64,000 nucleotides of DNA from Hsuehochloa calcarea (lineage: Eukaryota; Streptophyta; Magnoliopsida; Poales; Poaceae): contig CM070609.1 of assembly GCA_036346395.1 (NCBI GenBank), positions 24,983,223 to 25,047,222 on the forward strand, in the 5' to 3' direction. The position numbers and the translations under genes were made by a program. Positions 43,531 through 56,236 of this stretch are shown here, one piece after another; the stretch's first letter is position 1, and every line of letters starts with the position of its first letter. The notes below the pieces were generated by a model that searched no databases, was not told the origin of the DNA, and was given only the letters and a program-made list of their open reading frames with translations.

Positions 43531-46500
43531 CTTTTGTTTTTTTAATGGTGGGAGAGTTGTCATTTGTATTGATAAATCATAAGAAAACAAGATAAAAAAG
43601 ATACACCCTGAGGGGGAAACATCACCGGTGTGCGGGAACCCGCAACTAGGCACGCCTAGCAACACCATATCAACAGCACCAGAGATAGGGACAACAACTA
43701 GCAAACTCTAACCACGCTCTAACGCCAACAAGCTTTATTGAACACATACACCATAGCTAAGGGAAGGGCAACACCTCCCATCCAACACACTGGAGCTTCG
43801 AACTGGTTAAAATCGGACAGTGTAGAGGATCACCCTAACACAAGCTTGAGAGAGAAAAATAGAAGAAGGTGCAAGATTGGTCCAAACACTGACAGGGCCA
43901 CCAGCGACGAGCTTCAAATGAATTAGTTGAGCAAGCGGTTCTTTCTCTCGGCAACAATAGTAGATGATGCAAAATCGCAGGATGAAAACTCTAACTCCTC
44001 TCCCCCTCTGCCCATGTGGCTCATTCAAGGTGGATTGGACCAACTGCTACGAACGGAGCCTCCAGGACAGTCGTCTCGCGCATTAAGACGACACCTCAAC
44101 AGCAACAGCCCCCCTTCTCAGGCTCTTCCAACAGCCGACCTGCTACTCCTCAAAATAACAACCTACACTCAGGGCACTCTCATCATAGCAGCATAGGAAG
44201 CTGACCTTCTCTTCTCCACCTCACACAGACCGATGCGCACACAACGAGAGCCGGAGGGCTCTAGGGCCGGGGTTGAGGAAACTTCTCTGGATGTGGCAGG
44301 ATGATCTCTAGATGAACTTGTCGACGAAGGTGCTGAGGACTCTCCTAGCAGCCGGGCGGTGGGGACCACGAGACAGCGCAACGATGGAGGGATGGGGATC
44401 CACCCGGCGCACACCAAGATGATTCGCGGCTCCACTCACAAAGGTTTTGTAATACACTGGAAGTGAATCGGCTTATTAGAAGAAGTTTCAGAAGAGGGAG
44501 CTAATCGAAAAATCAGAATTTATCTTTCATCGGGAGGTTTTCTGTGTTTTCACGGCAACATGGGCTTTGGGCCACGGCCCAAGTGGCCCAAGGGGGGCCG
44601 GCCAAGGGGGGTGCCTCCCCCAAACCCTAGCCGCCACCCCCTCCTCCTCTCTCCCCCACTTGGCCGCCTCCACCCCTCCTCCTTGGTGCGCCGCCTCCTG
44701 CCCCTTCTCCTCCCACATGCGCCCTCCTCCTGGTCCAGCAGCGCCCCATCTCCCCGGTGAGGTTCCTTGCTGCTATCCTTTGGAAGGAAGAAGAGGAAGC
44801 CGCCATTGGAGGGCCGGCCAAGGGAAGAAGGGAGGAGGAAAGGAGGAACAAAGAGGAGGAAGAAAGGAGAAGACGAGGGATCTTCTTTGTGGGGGATCAA
44901 CCAGCGTCTCCCTAAGGTTCTACAAGGGTAACGCGATGCTCTCCCCGCTGTTTGATGTTGCTTAGATGCGAATTCGATTAAATTTGGTTGGATTGAAATA
45001 TGTCCCTAGTAGATCTATTCTGTCCAGTCTGTTGCGCGCCCGGTTTCGGCTTCTTAGAGGCCGATCTGGAGGTTATCACCTTCTAGAGATTTATATCCAC
45101 GGTTCTTAGCTTTCTATAGCCACCAAGATCACCAGATTCCGATCCACGGTTCAAAAGTTACGATAGATTCTTTCCTGCTGTCCTGAGAAACCTGACGAGA
45201 ATTGTCAGAAAAGTCGTTTAATGATATATGATTGGGTTAGGATCAGATGCATATTTATCACCAAAAACGATTTCTATAGATAATTTTATCATATTTCCAT
45301 ATTGATAAATAACACTCTAATTGGACTTATAGATTAAAAGTTATGTTATGTTCTTTGCTGCTGTTCTGTTCGTCTGGACAGATTTCTGTCAGGCATATTC
45401 ACCTACTGTTTAGTTAATTATTTTGGCAGAATTAGGAACTCTTGTCAACTATAGTTTTGTAGGTTTGCTCGTTAAGTTTCGTTGGGCACTGAACTTACCT
45501 CGTTCCGAGTCCCAGATTAATAAATATGAATTTTTTCGTGCTGCTGTCCTGAATGGTTGTCAGTTTGCTGACTGTAGTTTTGAGCCGTGGGCTAGATTTT
45601 GTTAAAGGCAAATTATGAGTATCATGCCAACTAGAATTTTGAAGTTATTGTTCTTAGATTTTCAGAATGACAAGAATCATGGATTTTGGTTAATTTTATC
45701 AAAAGTTATAATTATTTCATTACTTCGGTGTAATTCTGCTAGACAGATTTTGTATTAAGACTATCATCTAAATGTTAGCCTAGGTTGTTGGCCGAATTAG
45801 AAGGTTCAAACAACTAGGTTAATGTGGAGATTTTTGTAACCTTTCCATAGGATCTGAAATCACCCCTTTTCGAGTCTCAGAGCAAAAGATATGGTGTTTT
45901 TAGTATCACTGTCCAGATTACCGTCCTGCTAGACTGTCGGTTTAATTGGGTAGATCGACTATGTGAACCTTGGGTTAGGATGCGGCGACTAAGCATTTCG
46001 AGTGGCGTCCTTTTCACGTTTTTACTTATTTAAATAATTAATTTATGTAGGAGAAGGGAATTCGAGATTAGTGGCTTCGTCCTTGCCTCCTAACGCGTCG
46101 CAGTTCGAAAGGCAAGTACAATTGATTTGTCTTGTTTGTTGTTGTTCCACTTGATTGATGAATATGAAATGGGTAATTTCGGTATTCATTGTTTCCTTTC
46201 ATAGTTGATATACGATGATTCTTCAATAATACGACTACGTTCATTATATTCATTCGTTCCTGTTCGCCCACGGGAGTGGGTAGCGAAGTCCCATAATTTC
46301 AATATGGGCAAGTACCTTGTGAGTCTTATTGTTGGTGAATGCTGAGTGCTTGTTGAATCATGCTGTTATTTCTATGATCCAGGACTAGATTCAATGCTTC
46401 ATGTTCTTTTCACGTTCGTTAATCCATGTTTAATGAGATGCTGTCTTTCATTATTCATAATTCATTCCATTCATTCATTGTTCATGTTTCGTCCACGGGA

Positions 46501-47848
46501 GTGGAATGTAAAGACCCATCAATTCCAGTATGGGCATGTAAGACCCACCATTACAATGTGGGCAGATTTGGATCCCCGTATGAAACGTTCTTCATACGGG
46601 TTTTGGATCCCCGTATTTTGTTAAATATGGGCCTAAGTGAACACCAACGGGTGTGTCACTGGCTATACCGGTATAAGAAGAAGTAGAGTTCATGCATTTC
46701 ATTCATTCATATGATTTCATCCATTCTATCTTCAATTTCTATTCTGTGATGTTATGTTCATATTCAGTATGGTTCGCTTTATTCCATTGTACTTGAGTCG
46801 TGGACTCATTCTTGCAGTGTTTATTTATTTTAGGTAACTATTGAAGATGGTATGCATGGGAGGGCTTAGTCACGTGGATCACATCATTCACTTCGCATTC
46901 TTTCTTTCACTTCACAATATCCTGTTTTCATTTATTTGAACTTGTCCTTGCCTTTCATTTGTTAAAGCTGAACTGTAATAAATAGGGTATGATGGTGGAT
47001 GATATCATTCCCTATGTTTTGGTTGATTAAATATCTGCTGGTAATTTCTAATTAGTCTAGTATTTGAATTATCTTAATTGATTCAGTAGACTTGGATATT
47101 TGGAATTTGTGCTATGTGGATGGATTCAGATTATATTCTTGCAATCATACCAATAGATGATGATCTTTATATGCTATTGGATTGATGTATTGTTTAAATT
47201 CTTCCGCAATGTGGTTGTATGTTAGTTCTTTAGGTAATATTTTGGCTTCCGAATAGCCAGGGTGTTACAGGTTCACCCAACACTGATGGTCGACGGTCTC
47301 CCATGACGTCGATGCCCACCGAGCCCACGGCCGATGCGGCCACACCAGCCGGCCGACGGCAGCATCAGTGGGGGGTTGTCCTCCCCAGCGTGGAGCACCG
47401 ATGACCACAGGAATCCTCCAGGCTCATGCGAAGATGGCGGCTCCCCGCGCGACGAACTCCTTGACGTCGGTGCCCCCGAGCCCATGATCGGTGGCGGCAT
47501 TGGTGGGTGGTGATCGCCCCTGGGCGGAGCGTCCACAGCGGTGGCACAGCAACCGGTGATTGGGGGCCAGATGATCTAGATCTGGCTTCCGGGGAGAGGC
47601 GTCGGCGGGCCATAAGCTTCAGCCAAGGGGGAGCGTAGCTCCGTGGGAAGCTCGCCGCCACCTCCATGACCACGGACGACTCGCCGCCAATCGCGCTCCC
47701 TCAGCAAGATTAGTAAGAGAGGGGGCGCCTATGCCAGAGCAACGGTGGCGCCAGCAGGGGAGCTAGGGATAGGGGCTCCCGCGGATTGGGGAGTCGCCTT
47801 CCGGGTCGTCTGAAACGAGCAACACGGGAGCGGTATCCCTTGATCCCT
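43531..47848 (-). mobile_element. Retroposon-like repeat, copy B, interrupted by a solo LTR
   Basis: Without the insertion at 44448-47269 the element is about 1.5 kb. In minus orientation it starts AGGGATCAAGGGATACCGC (from 47848) and ends in an A-rich tail (AAAAAAACAAAAG, 43543-43531). Most of it matches copy A (2680-3932), including the exact 5' end. Short ORFs such as 47673-47365 are Pro/Arg/Ser-rich. There is no reverse transcriptase, so any mobility would depend on another element. No target duplication is clear. Confidence 0.55.
44448..47269. mobile_element. Solo LTR, 2.8 kb, nested in retroposon copy B
   Basis: Copy A supplies the empty site (AAGGTTTCACCC). Here the sequence reads AAGGTTT, then TGTAATACACTGG...GGTGTTACA, then GGTTCACCC. 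The ends TGTAATAC and GTGTTACA are inverted matches, and GGTTT/GGTTC is a 5-bp target duplication with one difference. A C-rich leader (44560-44760) is followed by A/T-rich DNA with no gag or pol frames, so only an LTR remains. The length suggests a large gypsy-type LTR. Lineage not assigned. Confidence 0.8.
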
Positions 47849-48292
47849 AAAATTACACGTGTACCTCTAATTGTGTATTTTTGTTAATTTTTCAATTTTC
47901 AATGAATACGTGTAAACCTATGGCTGGTTGTAGCTAGGGATATGTAGAACCGGACTAGAATATATGCCCAGTTTTGTACCGTTGTGGGCTGGTCGATCCA
48001 ACCATTGCAAGGAATTCTTCGCGAAATTTAGGTATGGATTTATATATAAGAAAAACTGACGTCGGTCGAGTGTCATGTTCTAATAATGCTCTTGGATGTA
48101 TTTGGAACAAGTGTCACTAGAAATAGTTCAAAATTCTTGCATGTGTGTGCAAATACATGTGGCCAAGTTGTGGCAAAATTCTCTACTTTGACAATGTGTT
48201 TAGCATGACAAAGCATGTACTCGTACGTAGCTAGCTAATCTTTCCATCAAAAGTGTGAGACCATGTGGAGGTCACCGTATGGTTTACGATGA
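47849..48292. other. Gene-free stretch between repeats
   Basis: A/T-rich flank of the copia insertion site. No ORF or recognised repeat. Confidence 0.45.
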
Positions 48293-48297
48293 GTAAT

Positions 48298-50099
48298 TGT
48301 TGGACCGAAAAGGCGACTAGAGGGGGGAGGGGTGAATAGGAGCACGCTCACTTTTTCCCAAATAATGAATTCAACACAATTTCACTCCAATAGCTATGAT
48401 GAAGCTATGAAGATCAATATACCAATACAGCGGAAGACTAGTATTGAATCCAATTAAATCCCCTAAGCAAAAACATAAAATCAACTAAGATTGCAAAGAC
48501 TCACAGCACGGGCGGTCAGACCTCTGTACCCAACCGGTCGGACCGATTGCCGGGCGGTCTGACCGGCGTTGTGCTGGCGGTTGGACCGCTCCAAAATCGG
48601 TCTGACCGGTGATGACGGGCGGTCTGACCGGCAGTCTATAGAACCGATCTGAAACAGTAAAATCAGCCCGATGACGAAGTTGCAATTAGGTGAAACTTTT
48701 GATTCTCAACTCCAATCTTTATGAAACTTTGCACACACCTTCTATATGCTATTGAGGACCTATTCCAATCGAATATTATGATAATTCTTGGAACGATCTT
48801 GAGCAATTGCCAATTGATTAACAGAAGGTCTAAAACCGGGCAAGAACGAAAACTTGATCCTAATGCTTGTTCGTGAGAGATTGATGATCAAGATGATGCT
48901 AGATAGATTCACATATATCACAGCAAGCTAATTCACGTGAAAGAATCAATCACAAACTCGCGGATCAAAGAAAGCCCTAAAAACACGAAATTGAAAGCAA
49001 GAACGAAAAGAGACTTATCTCAAGCAAACCTTGCATAGATTGATTTCGTGGTTGATGCTGGATTACATCCACACCATCATGGATCAGTGGACAATCAAAG
49101 ATCACAAAATTCACCACAAACCATCAAGAGCCCTAGCCTCCACCTCAACTCCCCTAAAGACAATTAGGGTTTTGAAACATAAAAAGGCGAGAGCGAGGGG
49201 TGCAGCCACCACCTCCTCCTATTTATAGTGGAGGCCTAGAACTCCTAGGGTTTGACTCAATTGGGCTCTCGTTAAGGCCCATAACAAACGGGTCACACAC
49301 GCACGCTTCGCAAAGCGTCGTCTTTAACCTTTTGACCTAAACCGCTTCACCATGCGTCATGGATTTGCCAATAGGTCACCCTTGTCCATCTTGTGTCACG
49401 CTTGAGTCGTTGACATCACCCGCATCGCCAATCGCTCGACCTCAACTCTCCAAGTCTAGTCCCGATCTTCCTCGCCGTTGACCGTCGTTGACCACCAAGC
49501 AACCTGCACAACCACAGACAAGCAAACACGAATTCGGGAATAAGTTCTTCACAACTTGACCCATGTTAGTCAAAACATCCATCATGCAAATCATATGCCA
49601 TGAAACAAATGACTTTGACCTAACAAAACAACATCGCCACGAAGTTGGCGGACGTTCAAGTTATTACGGTCCGACCGCTCCAGTGAGCCGGTCGGATCGC
49701 TTTTGACCGGTCGGACCGCTCCTCGTGAGCGGTCGGACCGCCTTGGGACTTAGCCAATTTCAACCCCGAAAATCCAAACCTTCGAAACTTTAAACCAATA
49801 GAACTTTTACTTGGAGACTCCAAAAATCATGAGACCAAGTGCATTGGGATCCCTCACTTGCCTACAACACCTATTTTTGGCCCACTCGTTTGACCACTTT
49901 GGTCACCGCCGTCCGATCGCCCACATGGCGGGTCCGACCGATTTGGGATCGGTCGGACCGCCGTGCAAGGACCGGTCGGACCGCCCCTGTCCAGTAAGCT
50001 TGTAACTTTGTCGAAAACACGTGAAACGACAAACCGTAAACGCCATTGCCAATTGTCACATCATCCTAAGATCTGGAACATATCCCCATGAAATCCACA
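48298..50099 (-). repeat. 3' LTR of the copia element (left)
   Basis: 1802 bp, with a TATA box TATAAATA on the minus strand at 49227-49220. It contains several GGTCGGACCG-type palindromic motifs at 48525-48640 and 49670-49985. Confidence 0.93.
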
Positions 50100-50101
50100 A
50101 T

Positions 50102-50110
50102 CTCCCCCTT
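50102..50110 (-). other. Polypurine tract of the copia element
   Basis: The minus strand reads AAGGGGGAG directly before the 3' LTR, the expected plus-strand primer. Similar purine runs at 50541-50558 and 51905-51915 could be central or spare tracts. Confidence 0.82.
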
Positions 50111-50112
50111 GA

Positions 50113-51870
50113 TGAACACATTGGCAATTATCCAGAAAATGTAAGTAAGAGGTTTGAAAACGAGTTTACTCGCAGTTTTCGCACAAAGGCACAACTTGGT
50201 CCATAAGCAAGAAAAAGCAATGTGAATGACCAAGCTGGCATCAGAATAGTATAGGCATGTGAGACAAGGCAAAAGAAAGCATAAAAACTTTGATTTCCAG
50301 AAAAGGGTCAAAATTCTCACATGAGGTCCATATGAAAGAACAATTGTTCAATTGACCTATGATCATTGTGAGTATAAAAGAATGCAATTCAAGTTCAGAA
50401 TATTCAATAAGACAATAAGAATGCAACTCAAGAACTCCCCTCACTATGATCCTCAATTTTCAAATTTTCGCCCCTTTGTATAAACTTCTCCCCCAATAAA
50501 GAAATATCTTCTTATTAACACATCTTCTCTTCTCATTTAACACATCTTCTCCCCCTTTGACAATGGATTCATCAAGGAATCACGCCTTCCTCTCATCCAG
50601 AGATAATAAATATAGAATAAAGGAAGAAGCAGAAACAAAAGAAGCATAAAGAGGAATATGCATGAAGTGCAATGGAGTGGCTTCAATTTTTGTATTTTTC
50701 AATTTTTGATTACAAGAAGCTTTGGAGATTAACCAAAAGAACAAGCTAGTATCTCTAATATTGCACAAACAAAGATATCAAGCCTAACAAATATAGCAAG
50801 ATCATGGTAAGACATATATATCAAAGCTAAGCACAAAGGCTCAAAAGTAAAGCAGTAGATTTGATCAATTTAAGCAACGCTTCAAATTCAGCAAGTTCAT
50901 CAACAGGGATCCTAAAGTGAAATTGACCATGTCAAAATATCAAAGTGAGATCAAAAATCTAACAAAGACCACATTAAGAGTCAATCAAGTCCCGTATTGA
51001 ATCATTTTGCTCAATATTTTGTAAACGCCCATTTGTCAACATTTTTCTCATTTGCATTGAATATTGAAGTTGACTAATGATCTAACTTAGTGACAAGATC
51101 CTGGACTAGGAGCCATCCACAAACTCATCCTAAGCTTCGACCAAAAGTTGATTAAAGGTATATCTTAGTAAAGAAGATCCTGGACTAGGAGCCATCCACA
51201 AACTCTTTCTAAGCTTCTACCTGGGCGACAAATCTTGAGGTTCATGTCATTTCGACAAGCGGTCCCCATGAGATCGTTCGTTCATCAAACTATCTCCAAG
51301 TTCATGTCATTTGACAAGCGCCTCGTAAGAATAGTTTGGCACAATTTAAGCATAAGACAATCTTGATTTTCATTTTTCATATGAGCGCTTTAGAATCTCA
51401 AGAACACAAAAGCTCAAGTAATGGTCAATTTTAGATCAAAGAGCTAACAAAGCAATTCGACAGGCCAATGTCACAAGAGGAGCACTAATTGCGCAACTCG
51501 CTAAAACATCCACAAATTGCAATTTCTTAGTTTGAGTTGTTTAAAAGGTTCTAGCTCATATAGCAAAGACTTAGCTACACATGTAAAAGCATGATAATTC
51601 TAGCAAGTCAAAGAACTAGACATGACATTGAGCAAGAATTGAAATACAAAAGCTCTAAAGGGTAATAGGCAAAGCTTCATCAATTTTTAAAAGTAAGCAG
51701 AAAATTTTATATTACAATGCATCTTTTTGGAATTTTTCATACCATTTGTTGTAACCACGTGTTGGAGTTTTCATATGAATGCAATATGACACAATGAGAT
51801 GCAATTAAAAAGCCTAAAAACCTAAAAAGTTCGAAAATATCACTAAGTTCAGAAAACAGAACAATAAAAG
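50113..51870 (-). other. 3' non-coding region of the copia element
   Basis: About 1.75 kb between RNase H and the polypurine tract. In SIRE-type elements an envelope-like ORF may lie here, but no long frame is present. GATCCTGGACTAGGAGCCAT occurs twice, about 78 bases apart (about 51098 and 51176). Confidence 0.7.
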
Positions 51871-51871
51871 A

Positions 51872-53746
51872 TCAAGAGAACAAGGAAAGATCAGAAAAGA
51901 TCAAACTCCCCCTCAAACCAACCCATAGGGATAAATTACCCCTAACTCGCTTCTTAAGGAGGAAAACCTGGTTTGATCTAAAGGCTTGGTAAGAATATCC
52001 GCCAATTGAGCTTGGACTCTCGAAGTGCATCACAATATCACCTTTTTCAACATGATCTTTAAGGAAGTGAAAGCGAATGTCTATGTGCTTAGTCCTAGAA
52101 TGTTGCACTGGGTTTTTAGCAATATTAATAGCAGAAGTGTTATCACAGAAAAGAGGAACACTAGCAAAGTTTAACCCATAATCTTTCAAAGTGGACGTCA
52201 TCCACAAAATCTGGCTACAGCAACTAGCAGCAGCTACATACTCCGCTTCAGCAGTGGATTGTGCAACAGAAGACTGCTTCCTAGAAGACCAAGATACAAG
52301 AGAAGTGCCTAGGAGGTGACAGTGCACGAGGTACTCTTCCTATCTAACCGACACCGCAAAAATCGAATCAAAACCTCTAATGGACAAAGTCAAGAGCAGA
52401 ATACCAAATGCCATATAAGAGGGTAGAGTGTAAATACGAATATGCGCTTAACGGCTTGGCGATGGGAAGTTCTCGAGACGCTCAAATCTTGCACAAAGGC
52501 ATACCGTGAAGTGAATGTCCGGTCTCGAGGCCGTCAAATACAGAAGAGAGCCGATCATGCTGCGGTACTCGCGTTGATCCACGACTTCTCCTTCCTCATC
52601 TGGATCCAAAACAGTCGAGGTTGCCATGGGAGTGGAAATTGGCTTGCAATCACCCATGTTGAAGCGTTTTAGTAGATCTTTAGTGTACTTCGTCTGATGG
52701 ATGAAAGTTCCTTCCTTGCATTGCTTGATTTGAAGTCCCAAAAAGTAATTAAGCTCTCCCATCACACTCATCTCAAATTCCCTGAACATAGTGTCAGAAA
52801 AGCTGGAAACAAGAGCATTAGAGGAACCACCAAAGATAATATCATCCACATAAATATGAGCAAGCAGGAAGTCATTGTCACGTCTAAGAATGAATAGAGT
52901 TTTATCCACTTTACCCATTTCAAAATTATTTTTAAGCAAGAAGGTCTTAAGTCTATCATACTATGCTCTAGGGGCTTGTTTAAGACCATACAATGCTTTA
53001 GATAGCTTGAAAACACGATTTGGATATTTAGGATCCTCAAAACCAGGGGGTTGCTTAACATACACTTCCTCATCTATGAAACCATTTAAAAAGGCACTTT
53101 TAACATCCATCTGATATAATTTAAAACCTTTTGATGCAGCAAATGCAAGCAGAATGCGAATGGCTTCTAGTCTAGCAACAGGAGCAAATGTCTCATCAAA
53201 ATCTAACCCCTCAACTTGGCTGAAACCCTGAGCTACCAATCTGGCCTTGTTTCTAACCACAGAACCATCCTCACCTTGTTTATTATTAAACACCCAACGG
53301 GTTCCTATAACATTATGACCACTAGGGGGTTCTACTAGGTTCCAAACTTTGTTTCTTTCAAAATTTTCTAACTCCTCATGCATAGCATTTACCCAGCTAG
53401 AATCAGATAAAGCATGTGATATATCGCGGGGTTCAAAAGAAGCAACAAAAGCCGAATGAGAGTAGAGATTTGGATCATTATACCTGGAGCGAGTGACTCG
53501 CTCATGTAGATTACCTATTATCTGTTCCGGAGGATGCTGTCTCTGAATGCGAAGTGGAGCGCCCGGGTGAGATACCGTTTCTTCGACCTCCGCAGGTACT
53601 ACTGATGATGAAGATGCAGCAGGAGCCTCAACTGAAGGTGAAGTAGACGTAGCAAGTTCTTGTATCGATATGGGCGCCAATGGCAAAGATGAAGGAATGA
53701 TATTAGCTTCGTCCTCATCTTCCTCCACAAAAATACTCTCTGTCAT
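51872..53746 (-). pseudogene. Copia reverse transcriptase and RNase H, frame-broken
   Basis: 53746-52961 has the RT fingers and palm: GTRWVFNNKQ, ARLVAQGFSQVEGLDFDETF and QMDVKSAFLNG, then LYGLKQAPRA. The frame shifts, then 52939-52448 gives the catalytic YVDDIIFGG box and YRSMIGSLLYLTASRPDI. A further shift occurs near 52480. 52327-51872 is RNase H (SWSSRKQSSVAQSTAEAEY, CDNTSAINIAKNP, RTKHIDIRFHF). RT copies the element RNA into DNA and RNase H removes the RNA. All key motifs remain, so decay is slight. Confidence 0.92.
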
Positions 53747-53926
53747 CTGTAAATCATCTGTAGCAATAGATCTAGCTCCAAGGCTAGTCTCATCAAAAGT
53801 GACATTACAAGTCTCCTGAATAATGTTAGTCTCAGTATTAAAAACCCGAAAACCCCTCGAATGAGCAGGATAACCCAGAAATAACCCATCAAAAGTTCTT
53901 GATTCAAATTTATCTAAGTTGCTGTC

Positions 53927-54855
53927 TTAAGAATAAAATATTTTGATCCAAAACTCGAAAATGCGAAATGAGGGTTTTCTACCAAAACGAAGCTCATAAG
54001 GAGTCTTGCCTAAAGAAGGTCTCAAAAAGACACGATTTGCAATATGGCAAGCAGTAGCAATAGCTTCGGCCCAAAATCTCCTTGGTGTGTTATACTCGTC
54101 TAGCATCGTCCTAGCCATTTCGACCAAGGTCCTATTCTTCCTTTCCACCACGCCATTTTGTTGAGGGACGTGTGGAGAGGAGAACTGATGCTCAATACCA
54201 CGCTCAGCACAAAAAGAAGCAAAAGAAGCATTTTTGAACTCCGTGCCATTATCACTGCGAATCGCTCTCAAAGCACCAGGAAGCTCAGAAGCCAAACGAA
54301 GAACAAGGTCATGAAAATAACCAAAAGCTTCATCTTTTGAAGTAAGAAAGAACACCCAAGTATATCTAGAAAGATCATCGACTATGACAAGAATATACCA
54401 TTTTCCACCGATCGATCGGACTCTAGCAGACCAACAAGATCCATATGAAGCAACCGCCCCGGTCCGTCTACCATAACCATAGTCACGTAAGGGTGTGAGG
54501 CGGCAACTTGTTTGCCATGCCTACAGGGCGCACATACAGCATCCTTGACAGCTTTGAGTTTGGGCAAACTTCTCATGAGATCAAGGTTGCTAACTCGTGT
54601 CAGATGATCAAAACCAATGTGCCCCAAACGTCGGTGCCAAAGCCAGAAATCAGAAGAAGATGTAAGCAAATATTTAAGAGATCCAAAGAAGAGATTCGAA
54701 AAATCACTCCAAAAATTCTACCAACTCTAGAGATTCCAAACACAAGCTCACCAGTAGAATCAAGCACACGACAAGCATTTTTCTTAAAAACAGTCTCATA
54801 ACCATCATCAAGAAGCTGAGAAACAGAAAGGAGATTATACCTAAGCTTGTCCACA
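53927..54855 (-). pseudogene. Copia integrase region
   Basis: 54669-54382 carries the HHCC zinc-binding part (WHRRLGHIGF then CAPCRHGKQ). 54355-53927 carries the catalytic core with RSDNGTEFKN and PQQNGVVERKNRTLVEMART, that is, the second Asp and the Glu of the DDE set. A break separates the two near 54380. Integrase joins the element DNA to the chromosome. Its position before RT is the mark of the copia superfamily. Confidence 0.9.
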
Positions 54856-54899
54856 AGAGCGACATCCTTTAGAATGAATTTGTTGTTTACCCTAATTGA

Positions 54900-56177
54900 T
54901 CATTTTCCTTCAATTCGCCCTTGTGTATCATCTCCAAAAGTGATGAAATCATCACCTGTTGCCCGCGTAAAAGAGGTGAACCATTTTGAGTTCCCGGTCA
55001 TGTGGCGTGAACATCCGGAGTCAACGAACCACGTGTTCTTCCCCTTTCCGCGGTAATCCTCATCATTATCAATGTCGTCGGTGTCAGCCATGAAGCACAT
55101 GCCAGTGAAGTCTTTGGCCTTCCCTTTCTTTTTGCCTTGAGGGATCTCCTCCTCCTTGTCCTCCTCACTCCCGGTATCCACATCGCTCAAGGATTGATCC
55201 TCAAAAGCGGCAAGGACCCGGTGAGCAGCCTTCACAAGTTTATTAGCCTCATACCTTGATTTGTTGAAAGGAGGCTTCTTCCAAGCTGGCTTTCCTTCCT
55301 TATGGTTGCTCTTACCTTTCAGCTTGGGGCAATTTGCCCGGATATGATTGAGCTCACCACATTCATAGCATGTCACCGGACCACCTCTCTTTTTGTTTCT
55401 CACATTATTGTAGGCCCGTGTGAATTTTTTAGCTAGAAGAGCTAACTCGTTTTCAGAATACTTTCAAGCTCCTCTTCATGAATAGCGAGATAAACAAGCA
55501 AATGAAAATCCGTAAGAAGATTCAAAAGAGTCATCAAAAGCCTTTTTGAGAGGATCTGCTACCAAAGCTAAATTATCTTTCTTGGGATGATCAACTCTTT
55601 TAATTTCATGAGTCTTGAGTTTACTATAAAGCAATTCTAAAGTAAGACTTGAAAGATCCACATTTTCCTCTATAGCAGTAGCCTTCATCTCCCACTTCTT
55701 GGTGTTGATTGCAGCCAAGAGATGGGTGGCATTTTCAGATTGAGAATATTCAATATCAACAGCTTTCATTTGATTAATTACTTTATTAAAGCGGCTGAAA
55801 ATGTCATCGATGCTCTCTCGGGACGCATCTCGAATTTATTGTATTCACGCTTGTAAACTGTTTGGCGCACCTTTTTGATTTGGGACGAACCCTCATGATA
55901 TGTTTCGAGAGTGTTCTAAATTTCATGCGCAGTTGAAAGATTGCAAATTCTATCATATTCTTGTCTACCAAGTGCACCATATAAAAGATTCTTAGCCTTA
56001 TTGTTGTTAGCCAAAAGAATTGCAGAAGCAGGTGTAGCAATTTCAGGAATAACCAATGGGCTCTAACAACATCCCAAATAGCTTGTCCTCGCTCTCAAGA
56101 AAGACGCGCATGCGATTCTTCCAATAGGCATAGTCGTGCCCATCGAAGATATGCGGTTTAGTAGAAAACTTATCCAT
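54900..56177 (-). pseudogene. Copia gag and protease region
   Basis: The start at 56177 gives MDKFSTKPHIFDG. The gag body includes THLLAAINTKKWEMKA and SLTLELLYSKLKTHEIKR (55769-55476). The zinc knuckle CYECGELNHIRANC (CX2CX4HX4C) lies at 55370-55329 and the aspartic protease motif WFVDSGCSRHMTG at about 55030-54992. Shifts occur near 56050 and 55440. Gag builds the virus-like particle in the cytoplasm and the protease cuts the polyprotein. Confidence 0.9.
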
Positions 56178-56222
56178 CGCCAAAGTTCAGTGACCGGTTA
56201 AGATCAAAATTGAACTAACCGG

Positions 56223-56234
56223 ACTCTGATACCA
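56223..56234 (-). other. Primer-binding site of the copia element
   Basis: The minus strand reads TGGTATCAGAGT, 11 of 12 bases of the initiator-methionine tRNA complement. It begins two bases inside the 5' LTR. Confidence 0.88.
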
Positions 56235-56236
56235 CT

